From: Oscheius tipulae
Lineage: Eukaryota > Nematoda > Chromadorea > Rhabditida > Rhabditidae
Reading direction: 5' to 3'
DNA length: 64,000 nt
Assembly (NCBI GenBank): GCA_037178975.1
Contig: JASJZH010000005.1
Location: 6,262,001-6,326,000 of the forward strand
The notes beneath the pieces are model-generated. The model made no database searches. It was not told the DNA's origin and saw nothing but the letters and a program-made list of their open reading frames with translations. The position numbers and the translations under genes are program-made. Positions 39,784-50,845 of this stretch are shown in pieces. Position 1 is the first letter of the stretch. The number at the start of each line of letters is the position of its first letter.

Positions 39784-42700
39784 ATGTCTTCTCCACCAGC
39801 TCCCGCCTCTCCGACACATTTGACGCCGGGACGACAGCTCAGCGTCACAACGGAAGAGGGGCAACAACAGACAAAGTTGGAACAGAAACCGGAAAGGAAG
39901 CACAAAAAGGTGAGGGAGAGGGGTTTGGCACTTTTGAAGACGAAGATAGAGAGACATGCCTCGGATATACGTTCTTTGAACCTAAAGAACTGATTGTTAC
40001 AATTCTGAAAAGAGGCTGTTCTCTATGAGACCTTCTCTTTTTCGTTCATAACATTTTCTGATACTTTAATTTTCGCGAAAGACACCAGAAAATTATGTTC
40101 ACTTCCCGTTTCAAAACCAGGAAGACTATGAGGCTTCACTTCGTAATACATACACTTTGCGGAGTGCCCTTTCTCTTCCGCTGACTACCGCTACACGTGG
40201 TCGGTTAATATTCAAATTGTGTGACATTTTGCGCTGTAAAAGAGGACTTGAGCGTCAAATGAAATATTCTTAAATTTTACCACTTTTCGTAAGTAGTCTG
40301 TTTCTGCTCCCATTGATTGTAACCTCCTTCCTACCCTCCTAATCTGTAGTGTTTTCTAAGTACCAAGGATTAATGATGAGGAGCGGGATGAATGGATTTG
40401 TCTATGTTTAAAGTCTGACAGCTCTCTGTCTCTCTAGTTCTTGGTTTCTGTTTCTAAACCTTTGTCTTCCAGATCGTCGCGCTCTCTGGAGAAGAGTCCG
40501 TCGAGATGTCCAATGCTCCGCCACCCGTCTCCTTGGCCAACAAGAATCGCTTCCGGTACCTCGCCCTGTTTTCCAAATTTTAGTATTAGTTCCAGCCAAG
40601 CACATGCCTCCTTCCGCATTCGGATGCTCCAGGAACAACACGGATCCGGATTTGAACCAGTAAGTCCCTTAATCTTGTTTTGTGCGGGGCGGCGGTTCTT
40701 CCCATGTAACTTTTCATTTTTCTGTATATTTTTTGTGTTTTCTATGGACTCTTCGTGCAAACATCTGTTATCCTTGCCCTTTCTATTCTTCACGTTCTGG
40801 CCCTCTGAGCCAGAATACGAGTGCGGGGATTAGCGCGTCATATTCGCTAGTGTTTTCAGGCACTTAGTATTAATAAATTGCCTCCTTTATCCACGTGCTA
40901 CCACCCAGTCAGTATCTTACTCTCATTGTTCTCTCTGAACCATTTTGATCTCCGTTATTATTTCGACCGTCCCATAGTCATTCACTAGGTCATATTTTAG
41001 CATCCTTTCTTGTAGGAGGTCGAAGGGAAACATTGTTGTAGTTTCAGATGTGCCCTTCCAAAGTAATTTGCAAAACAAGCTGCAAAACCGCCTGAAGAAG
41101 TAGATAGGCGGAAATGCAACTTGTTCTTCGAATTAGATCTAGGAAAACGTACAGTATTGGTCTCGGAGAAACAAAGAAAAGTCTCAATTAAAATGACTCA
41201 CTAGGTAAAAAAGGGGTTTGATCTTGGCGAGACATGGCCGACTGCAAATGACCCGGAAACCCAGCTTAATTATGCCAATGCACTAGTGAGTATGGGTGTG
41301 AGTATTGCCTTTTTTTTACCAACAATCCAATAGAGCTCTTTTTCTGAAACAATAGATTCGTCTCATTCCGAACATTGCTCTTTTCATTGACTTTAATTGC
41401 TTCCTCGACACGATTAATCGTGAGCCGAGGCAGAGCCTCTTCGAAACTTCTTCTCCCTCAATTCTGCATCTGTTCTCATCTGTTCTACCAGTAATAAATT
41501 TTATACTGGCAGATGTTGATCGGGTCCTCCCTTACTAATTTCGCTATTTTTTCTTCCAATCTCATTCTAGCTTTTGTGATTCAAGATCTGGAAGCCATAG
41601 CTGTTTGGGGATTAGTTTGTAGTTTCTGGGCGTTGGTCAAGAAACGAGGTGTTCCCCAGACTCTCTTGTAATTCTTAAAAGTAACTTTAAATCTTGTTGA
41701 GTAAAGGAAGGAGTAATATCCGTATTTTTTATGTAGGAAGCAAGATGTTCTTCGGTTACTAGGCACTATCTTGCTTTTAAAATTAAGAGACACTCCCAGA
41801 CCATGTATCCCTTTGCAATATTCTACTGTGTTCGACGCAGGTGAGTCGAGACTGCCAGATGGAATATTGCACAGATTCATGAATCTTTCCTCTCTGTCCC
41901 ATAACACCTCGTCACAAGTCTTCTCTTATCTCTCGCTTCGGCTTATCCCGATATTTACAAGCCTCCAGATTCGCCTAATCTCTCGCATTTCTGTCTCTTT
42001 GCGGCTGTTTCTCTTCTTATTTTGGGTAGAAAACAGAAGATCGGAAGAGCTGCATCGGAAATGTTTAACTCAGGGGGCCTTTTAGAGTTTCAGATGCACT
42101 TTTAGCAGGAGTCTCGACATTTGTTGTGTGTCTCTTTTTGGAGCATTTGCTTTGGCTTCTTAACCTTAATATCAAACAGTTGGCAACAATAACTCACCGC
42201 GATTTTTTGCTATTTACGGTGTTGTCTCGGTAGTCAATTGAACTTGTGATCGCTCCCGAGTTGCTCTAACGTCGTGATTCAAACATGTAGCTACCATAAG
42301 CAATCTTCGAAACGTCTGGTCTTTTTGTCCTTCTTTTCACCCCAATAACCTCCTCCTGGGCTGTTTCCAAACCCTCCTCCTCAGTCTCTGCCTTACTATA
42401 TCCTTCTAGAATGTCGTGGACCACCACAGACGACGAGGGATGGTCTAAAGGTTCCAAAGTAAGTTCCTGGCTATCCTCTGCAACAAATCCAACTAGGGTA
42501 GCTTCCAAAAAGGACTAAGACCCGCTCACTCTGTACCGACATCACCGGCCTCAGTCAGTCGTCTGGAGCCGGTCTTTGACTCTCCTTTGTCACAAAAGTA
42601 AGTTATTTTCGAAGTGTCTTTAATCTCCTCCCATTCATCGGAATCGATCACACCTGAGTATACGCTCTCGACGAGAACGGAAATTGGGCTCCATCTGGGG

Positions 42701-44559
42701 GCTTCCTCTCTCTCCCCATCCACTGATTGATATTCGCATATTATCCACGTCTAATTTGTAGTAAGAAGAGACAAATGTTCGTCGGTGACAGTAGGACGCC
42801 ACCAGGGACACCGACTGCCAAATTGTCTACTCAGAGCCATAACGACTCGTTCCGGAAGAAGATCTCCAGGTTGGTTTGGCTGATAACAGTTTCGTGAGGG
42901 AGAAACCGACAGCTTGACATTCTTGTGCACTTTTTGATCTTGGGTCTCCCCAGCAGTTTAGAAAAGCACAAGCAACTACTATATATAAGCTGGGATAGGC
43001 TAAGAAAACATTTCCTCAATGATTGAAGTTGGATACTATTACCGAACCGAATTGCGGGTTAGATTGGTCAAACTCCAATCTCCGCTAGGAAGACCAGTTC
43101 ACAGAAGCTACAAAATTCTGATATGCAACAATTGGAATAAGATTTTTGATGCTGATACGACCTACTCATTTCTTTCGACCTGTAGTTGACTGACCAATCC
43201 CAATTACCGAATCAGACTGTTGTCGTGTTGTCTACTTCTCTAGGCTTCAAATTTTCTCTGTAAATTGATTGTGACTCTCCTACTGTTCCACTTTATCACC
43301 TGACTCCAATAACATCCTCCCATATCAAAGTTCGCCAAATCCAATCTTAACCTATTTCCTAAACAAATATTATTGTCAAGCTGTGCTGGTCTCATCTCCT
43401 GTACGACTATTACTTTTTTTTAGTTTTCTCTATTTGACAGATCTCTCTCGATTGAAAAGAAACGCTCAGCGTCATCGGAAATCGCCGAAGAGGGGCCGGT
43501 CTCGGCAGCAGCTGCAGCTCTGAAGGCTGTGCGACAGTTCAAGGGAGCTCATCAGAGCTTCCGTCTTCGGATGCTTCAGGAGCAACACGGATTTGAACCG
43601 GTAGTTAGTGTATGAGAGGGTACGGGCGTGAGAGTAAAGCAATAAATCAGATTTTATCTTGGGAGGTAATTGGGTTGGAGAGAAGAAGAGTGAGAGTATG
43701 GTGCACTTATTTTCAGTCGTCTTACATGTCTGATTTTACTTTTTTTTGAGAGCAGAGAGCCAGTGACAGAACACGTCACCGCTGCTATAGACTTCCAATC
43801 CCCTTCCTTACCTAATCACCAGTACAGTGGAGTCGCGCTATAACGTACCTTTTTTCTAAAAGTGTGTTGCGTCCCTTCGGGGCGTACCAATCTTGTCCTT
43901 CCCAAAAAAAAACGATTGCTAAAGACCACTGATAATTAGTTAAACCCACTTCCCACTCTTATGATCCCGTATATATTTCCGTATTATTGTATTATATTTT
44001 GGGCTTTCTGAACTGGATAACAGCCTAATTGTGTAGAAAACTCGTTATAACGCACTGTACCTCTTAACGTACGTCTCGATATAACGCACTCCTGGGCCTT
44101 CATGAGGGGAGTACGTTATAGCGCGACTCTAACTCATTCCTTCATTTGCAGGTCTTCATGACGAAGAAACGTACCCGCGACAACAAGTCCGTCTCCTCGG
44201 AATTCAAAGGCGGCGATCTGAACAAGTACACGGCCAAGACTTACGCCATTCAAAACGGGAATGAGGTCTTCGGTGGTGAGTTTTGATCTCTTTCTCGCGC
44301 TCGCGTTCCAACCAAAATTGCAATCTGAATGAGGTGTGTGCGCGCGAAGGGGTTCTAGAGAAGAGAGACAAAGCGACCAAGAGTCCCTGGGGTCGTCTTC
44401 TCCGGCAAGGCCTATTAGAGGCCTCGTCGGCTAGTGATTCACGTCAGTTTTCGGCTTGTGACTTTCCATACTTATATTCTTGAGCCGAAATGATTCGCAA
44501 TGTCGGAGTCATCGAGATGCCGAAGAAGGACAGAAAATTTACTGTTCTCGACGTATCAG
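39784..44559 (+). CDS. mec-2: mec-2 N-terminal module I (exons 1, 2a, 2b or 3, 4, 5)
   Basis: The exons are 39784-39909, 40473-40555, then either 40596-40659 or 43441-43600, then 44152-44275 and 44485-44559. The first ATG stands one base after an AG acceptor, suggesting trans-splicing. The protein is polar: a Pro/Gln/Lys-rich start (MSSPPAPASPTHL...), a linker, then a basic part (VFMTKKRTRDNKS) and EMPKKDRKFTVLDVS. The two alternative middle exons both end in SFR(I/L)RMLQEQHG...FEP, start after phase 2 and end in phase 0, so they are interchangeable but cannot be used together. The module ends in phase 1 with no stop or poly(A) signal, which fits the phase-1 start of the exons at 54161 and 55070. 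Its membership in mec-2 is inferred from phase, strand and the absence of another 3' end. Confidence 0.6.
43824..44131. mobile_element. MITE-like element with terminal inverted repeats
   Basis: The left end (CAGTGGAGTCGCGCTATAACG, flanked by TA) and the right end (GTACGTTATAGCGCGACTC, followed by TA) are inverted copies about 20 bp long. Shorter ATAACGCAC copies lie inside. Length is about 307 bp with no transposase. The ends and TA flanks resemble pogo/Tigger-type Tc1-mariner elements. It lies in the intron between exons 3 and 4 of mec-2 module I. Confidence 0.8.
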
Positions 44560-46059
44560 GTTGGTTTTGATCGAAATTGAACTTATGTTTGATATGTAAG
44601 AGAAAACTTGGGAATCTTGGAAAAATGTGTACCTTATGGAATGAAGTTCAATTCCGGTCGGTGAGCCTATCTCGTGGGGTTATCTGAAATTGGGAGACAC
44701 CATTTTTTTTTGGGACGAGGTCTTCCAATGTTCGAAAATGTCTAGCAAGAGTTTTTTTTGCTTTGGATATTCTATACAGTTCTTAAAGATAGTCTTTTCC
44801 TAATGCTTCGTTTCCATACTCTTTTCCAAACTTCCAGTAGGCTCTGAATGACTTTCCGATTCCCAGACTTCAAGATTCTCTAGACTCCTTATAACCTCTT
44901 TTGTAAACCGCAAATCCTTCTCCTTCATCGCCGTTCATTTTTCTAAGCTCCGAGCGCTCACATTTGGCAACATGTTTATGAGCAAATGTCCATTGTCATC
45001 ATAATCGGGAGCGAGGCGTCCTTCTGTTCGATATCCTCACACCCTCCTCCGGGACAAAAACTCGAGAGAAGAGAGTGCTGTCTCTCCTGGGAGCTGGACC
45101 CGTCAAGTCGTTTATCTCGCTGTTTATGAGGAATAAATCAAAACGGCAACTGGTCTGGTTTCCAAAATGGATCTGAGCTTAATTGAGTCTCGAAAAACTG
45201 ACATTTGACCTTGAGCAAAACCAACTATAAGTGAATTTGGGAGATGAATAGGGCTGTAATTTTGCGATGAAGGGCAGTTTCTCTCGTAAGCGAGTGTCTC
45301 GAGTATCTACTGATTTCTGTGAGTTTTCTTACTCTTTAGATATAAGGCAGACGGTCTCGGTTGCGCTCATTTTTCGTTTATGTGGCGCGAATTTGTCGTA
45401 ACTACTGAACAGGTCTGTGAATAGAGCTTAGCTTGAGCGTATCTCGCAAACTTTCCCACCCATATCCTTTCTAACCAATCCAAAGATACTTTTTGATTGA
45501 CTGTGTTTACCTGAACCACGGTCTAGAAGAAGGTACCGTGAAAATTGTCTAGTCTTTCCCCATCGTCCCGGGGAGTTTCTTTGTTTGAAACCAAGGGGCT
45601 AAGAGCCCTCTCTACCCTGAAAGAAAGTGGCGATTCGATTATGGCCGGTGTCCTCCTGGCCATCGAACTCTCTTTATCTGAATCCTAGTCCTTTTTGACT
45701 CTGTCCAAACCAAAAGTCACTTCTGGCGCAATCTTTTTTCTATCACGACAATTGGATTCACCTCATCGTCGTCCATAATCAAAGATTTGCTGTCCTTTTC
45801 CACACAGGTGTCTTTTTAAGAAAGCCAGCCTTCGAAAAATGTCCCCACATCTGTCAGAAATGACGGCCTTCCTGTGTGACTTTGACGTGCGACAATGAGT
45901 TTTCGTAGTAAACCGCTAAGTGCAGGAACAGACCTTTTTCCGAGCTTTGTCCTGACCGCACCCTTTTTCTTGGGTTCTACTATAACTTTTAGAATTCCAA
46001 ATATGTTTCGTCTCTAAACAATTGCGCTGTGTTGTTGTTGGTCCCTCGACGCTCTCAAT
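44560..46059. other. Intronic sequence of the mec-2 locus
   Basis: No coding exon is recognised. The first part (44560-44950) is T-rich. This stretch would contain the promoter of module II if that module has its own start. Confidence 0.5.
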
Positions 46060-46447
46060 ATGAGTCGCCCGAATTGGGAGAGGGTGCCAATGATAAAAAG
46101 TTGTCAGTCATCCCGGACTCTCCCCCGTCCTCCCAGCAAAGAGAATGTCCCGATTTGGCGAAGAAGTTCATCACCACCACGCGCCAGAATACAAAATGTC
46201 GCTGCCGAAATCCGATATGCTGCTACCGAGACCGTCGATTAGTGTAGGTGTTCCTCTCTCTTTGCGTTTTAATGTCGCCGTATTGCCTCCTGTTCACAAT
46301 CTCGACCACCACCTATGTCCTCTTCGCGCCATCTATTACCGACTCAGATCCATGCTCAACGCGGGATGGTCGTCGATGCACCCAGTATAAGACCGGAAAA
46401 TATCCGCTACTTTCCAAAGAAGGGAGAGGCTCAGATCATTAGAAACA
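46060..46447 (+). CDS. mec-2: mec-2 N-terminal module II (two exons)
   Basis: Exons 46060-46241 and 46386-46447 join to 81 codons plus one base. The protein is basic and Ser/Pro/Arg-rich (PPSKENVPIWRRSSSPPRAR), then AAEIRYAATETVD-YIRPEN and KKGEAQIIRN. The frame was chosen because it is the only one that crosses both exons without a stop and ends in phase 1 like the other modules. Two other frames are open over parts of the first exon, so this model is weaker than its neighbours. It presumably starts from an internal promoter or a trans-splice site. Confidence 0.5.
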
Positions 46448-48597
46448 GTGAGTTCTTTTGGTACTGCTTGGTTGGGTAGATGTAGAAAATTTGGGAAAAG
46501 GTCAAGGGAAATGTGATCCGATCGATCTCCTTTATGACAACCAAACGTTGAAAAAGTGTTTTCATGTTTTAAATGTTTTCTGGATAGCACTGGGATTGAG
46601 CGTTATCGTACGTGTCTCTATTCTTCTGTCCAAATACTCGATATCCTACAAGCGCTCCTTATTCGAGAGGAGAGATTTTCACGCAAACTACCCCTGTAAG
46701 AGGGCAAAATTGGTTCTGTTGTGCATCCAGGCGTAATCACAACTTCCTTCGAAATGCGGTTATTGGTCTTGTCTTGCTGCTCCCTTCTCGCTACGTGGTC
46801 CCGTATCCTTCTTAGTTGAGAATGAGTATTGGGAGAGGTGAGTCTGTTTGACTTCGAAGAGGACCAGCTGTCAATTGCGATGGACCTTCCCATATTTCTC
46901 ATAAAGACTTGGGAACAGGGACGGGATTAGTGCGAGACACTTTTCTTTTTCCGGCTTGAGCTTCTGCCAAAATATGACACTTCCTCGTGAAAGATCTTTT
47001 CGTTAACAGCAGCTGTCAGATGTCTGTTCTTAGTGATAAATCTGGCCGCTTTTTTTGAGGACGGTCTGATTTCCGCCTTAAGTCATGTTCTGTTTGATCC
47101 GGTCAACAGCTTTGTAAACCGAATCACCACTATTCTCCGATTGTCTTCAGCCAGCGATCCGTATTCATTGTATCAAAGTTCCTATTCCACAGATAACTAT
47201 CTATAATATAGTTGCCTACTCACCAGTCAAACTGGTGGTCTAGATACACATTAAAGGTTGGAAGAACACAGAAGCAGGTTTGACGAGCGACTTTTGATTC
47301 TCGAAGTGCTTTTCATATTCACACTTCCCGCGCCAATTAATTTTCCGCTCCCATACTCTCTGTCTCTCGCTTTTTCCTAGCAACACATAGCATACCTCGT
47401 CGTCCAATCGACTCATTGTCTTTTGTTCTGTCTCAGAATTGCTCTCTCTGAATTGAACCTCCAAGTTTCTATATCTTTCCCCTGGAATCCGTCTCACTCC
47501 CGTTACTCTAATCAAATCGTCTTGAGTGGGCTCTGGAGGCCCCGAGGTCACTACATTTTCCGGAATTGGGTCAAAAGTTTCCCAGTCTCTCTCGTCCTTT
47601 GAACAAATAGAGGATCATCTTCCCACTGTGGCTCACTTTTCACCATTTTTGCCTGGGCCCTATGTTCTCTCTTCTCTCAAAAAGAGTGAGAGATGGTCGG
47701 AAGATTGTGTTGAAGAGTCAATCTCTCTGCTTTGAGCGTTCCCCAAGGAACTCGACTCTTTCTCTTTTTTCTGATCAGCTGCCTTCCATGGAGGGCTTTG
47801 TTCATTTGTCTTCCAGCTACTCGCCACCCTCAGCTTTTCGGCTTGGAGAACGGCCAAAACAAGCCGTTTGTTTTTTTTGAGGGTAGTTTTACTAGCCGAT
47901 TATACTAGCCCTTTATAACAGTAGTGCTCCTCTACTTGTCTTGCTCTTTCAGTTTTGTTGGGGTTATAGTTTACAAAAACCCACCCATCTGCGCACGGTA
48001 GATCACACTAAGATGTATACTCTTGGGGATAGCCTGATCTAACTGGACCACTGACCTAGCTAATAAATTGTGACTCCAAAAGACCAGTAGTAGCCCATTC
48101 TTTTCCGCAGTTGCAATCGTGCGACTACATAATTGATGGAACAAGATGTGGTCAGCGATAGCTCTCATTTGTGCGCAACACACATTTCCGAGTCAGAAAA
48201 CTGTTCATACCAAAAAATTGCCTAGCTGTACAAGTGCACAAGCAATAATTCATTACGTTTCCACACACTCATCTGCTCGCAAGTGAGAACTCGGATTCCC
48301 ACGTAGCTTCTCCAATTTGATCCCCCTTCTTGATCGTCTAGTTAAGCTTCTCCTCCCTAATTAGAGATCCACATTCGGAAGCCGAAAAGGCTAGGAGAAA
48401 GATTTATTGATAATAAGATAGAGACAGGCAGTTGAGAGACAAGGAGAGAGTAAGAGAGATAGACAGATAACCTAGGTTTCAAAGTAAAAGGACCACCTGG
48501 TCATTGAGACTCCGCCCCTAATTGCGCTTCTCCTTCCTCTGCCCTCTTCCTCTCCCTCTCACCCCGTCTTTCTCCCTCTGGCTGTCCATGCTCTGTC
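46448..48597. other. Intronic sequence of the mec-2 locus with an antisense open frame
   Basis: No plus-strand exon is seen. On the minus strand about 47240-47625 is open for 130 codons (contains DLIRVTGVRRIPGERYRNLE), and 47660-47857 is another minus frame. Chance or a nested antisense gene are both possible. Confidence 0.4.
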
Positions 48598-48844
48598 ATG
48601 GAGAACACCCTGGACGTGACTTCATGTCTTCTGGACGATACGCAGTCATGTCGCAAAATGTCACAGCTTTCGGCCGCCTCGTCTGGCGAGCATTTCATGT
48701 CGCGCAAACGGAGCATACGGGAGAGGATGCGCGAAGTTGAGGAGAAACTGCTGACAGGACCGAAAAAACCGACACCGCCATCGATTTTTGAAGCTGCTGC
48801 CATGATTGGCAAGTTCAGTGGACAGAGGATAGATCTGCTTTCCG
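48598..48844 (+). CDS. mec-2: mec-2 N-terminal module III (single first exon)
   Basis: One exon of 82 codons plus one base, starting MENTLDVTSCLLDDTQSCRK and continuing with a basic helix (FMSRKRSIRERMREVEEKLL) and TGPKKPTPPSIFEAAAMIG. It ends at a GT donor in phase 1, so it can splice to 54161 or directly to the stomatin core at 55070. The Cys residues near the N-terminus could be lipidated; this is a guess. T/C-rich sequence just upstream would suit a promoter or acceptor. Confidence 0.6.
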
Positions 48845-50845
48845 GTGGGTTTCTGTCTTTTTGACTCCGGTTGAGCCTCCTCTAGAGGAGGAAGGCCCTC
48901 CTCCGCTCTTTGGACATAACATAATCCTGTGCAAACAAACGAAATGCCAAAAAGGCGGTCTAGAATTTTGAGGATCTTCATTTTAGTAGGGTAAGGAAGA
49001 TTATACGCTGTGGAGAGAACTGTAGTTTAAGGAAATCTTGGGGTCATAGGGAAACTTGTCCGTGTTGAAATACCTTTCCGGCTGCATGGCTGCAACATCA
49101 TGGGACAACCTTGGGAAGTTCTCGTACTTTTTATTGTGAGATAAGAGTCTGCAGAACTTAACCAAGGCACAGAGTTGTTACAGGAATGCTTTTAATGAGT
49201 CGGTAAATCGACTGATGCCTGAAGTAATCCTGCCTTCTGCGCGCTGTACAAAAGACAGAAGATTTTTTAGACTAAGAAGCTTATTGCATTTGACATCGCC
49301 ATCTCAATTTTGTCTCCTCTAATTCCGGATAATTTTCTCACCGACAACTGAATCCTCTTGTACTTTTCTCTTTAGACAACTGTCTCGTACCCGTCCATTT
49401 TAATTATGGGTGCACGGCATAAATTTCACAATGGGAGGGGTTGTAAATAACAAATTGGAATTCTTGTGTCTCTTTTCAGCTTCTCTGTCTCTGCTTTAAA
49501 AACGGCGTCCATTATCTCGGAATCTGGCCTCATAATTGCCACGGTAACGAATGGGCACTCTTGGCTAACAAATATCTTCCTTTCAAAGGTACGGCTTCAT
49601 GTTTTCATGTGCAAAGGAATCGGAAGCTGGGGCATTTTCTATGCCAGGCAATTGACATGGGTACTGAAGAGCGGCAGCGGCGCAATTGTCGCCATTAAGG
49701 GTGCTTGCAGGTTGTGTTCGAATGTGAGCAGAGAAACTTGTGGTTTAGGGTGGCACAATATTAGAACCAAATTCTCAGAGACTTTTTTTAAATTACTCTG
49801 AACTGTACTCAACTCTCCACTGGACCGGAAAACAAAGAGAACGTTGAAATTACTCGGCTCTTTATCTCAGTTCGTGTTCGGTTTTCTGTTCACAGCTCGG
49901 TTCACAAAGTTCTCTTGTCACATATTTCACAAAATCCGCGATCATCTCTGCCACCTTCCAAGAAAACAGCTGTCGTCTTTGAACTCGCCTTCCACTTTTA
50001 CACAACCCGAACGTTTCTCAATTAACACCAGTAGTCAAACTGCTCTCACAAGCCATTAGGATCTAGGACCCTTGATGTATGTGAGAAGAGGGCCATTCTC
50101 TCATCTTTCAGTTTTCTCAGTCCTGACAGAATTCTGTCTAATCAAGAAGAAGTCGTGTCCATCAAGATTCACTTTTTATGGGCATTAGGAGACTTTTAGA
50201 CGACTCTGTAGGGAGACCCAGTTGACCTTTGAATAACAACCAAAGTGGCCAAATTTTGAAGGAAGGGCTATGGGGAACACATCTGAAGACTTACGCTCGT
50301 GAACCATCGAAAATGTATGGAAAGGGGGGAATGGAGACAAGAACCAAGACTTAAGGAGGACATGGGGTTCGAAGAATAACGATCATGAGCTAGAACAGGG
50401 TCTATATTGAGTTTGAAGCCAAAAGACTGGAACATGGAAAGAGCTTGCAAAACATAAATCCCAAAGGTGCGTTCATTTCGTCTCATCCTAAAAAGTGGTA
50501 CCCAGGGCCTCGCTACCCAAACATCAGACAGGCGCAGCCACTTTCAATCTGTTCATACCTTTTACTGTTTTATAACTTCTTTTTTGTACCTTGGACTAAC
50601 TTTAATCCTATCAGTCTATTTGACCGTCAAGACAGACTACCCTCAGCGGAACATCGTTCCAACACATTACAGATCGCTGGAACAGAGCGACATGACTCTG
50701 TTTTGATGCTTTGCTCCCTCTCTATGCTCTTGGCAAGAATTCCTGCTCCTTAGTCCTGTTCATCCTCCCTAAATGCATGAAATTTGGCAGATGTCCCAGA
50801 GCCGCATTCCATACATAGCCAAGCAGAGAGGACTCCTCAGTCTAG
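48845..50845. other. Intronic or promoter sequence before the main mec-2 start
   Basis: About 2 kb. Short open frames only (for example 49466-49801, which has no domain pattern). Probably contains the promoter of the main mec-2 transcript. Confidence 0.5.

Noticed and set aside
40434-40833. Open frames on both strands over mec-2 exons 2a and 2b
   Set aside because: The unspliced plus frame gives no match between the two switch exons, whereas the spliced frame aligns them; the minus frame is a shadow.
46029-46247. Alternative frame over module II exon (Cys-rich end)
   Set aside because: It reaches a stop or breaks phase at every usable donor, while the chosen frame crosses the intron and ends in phase 1.
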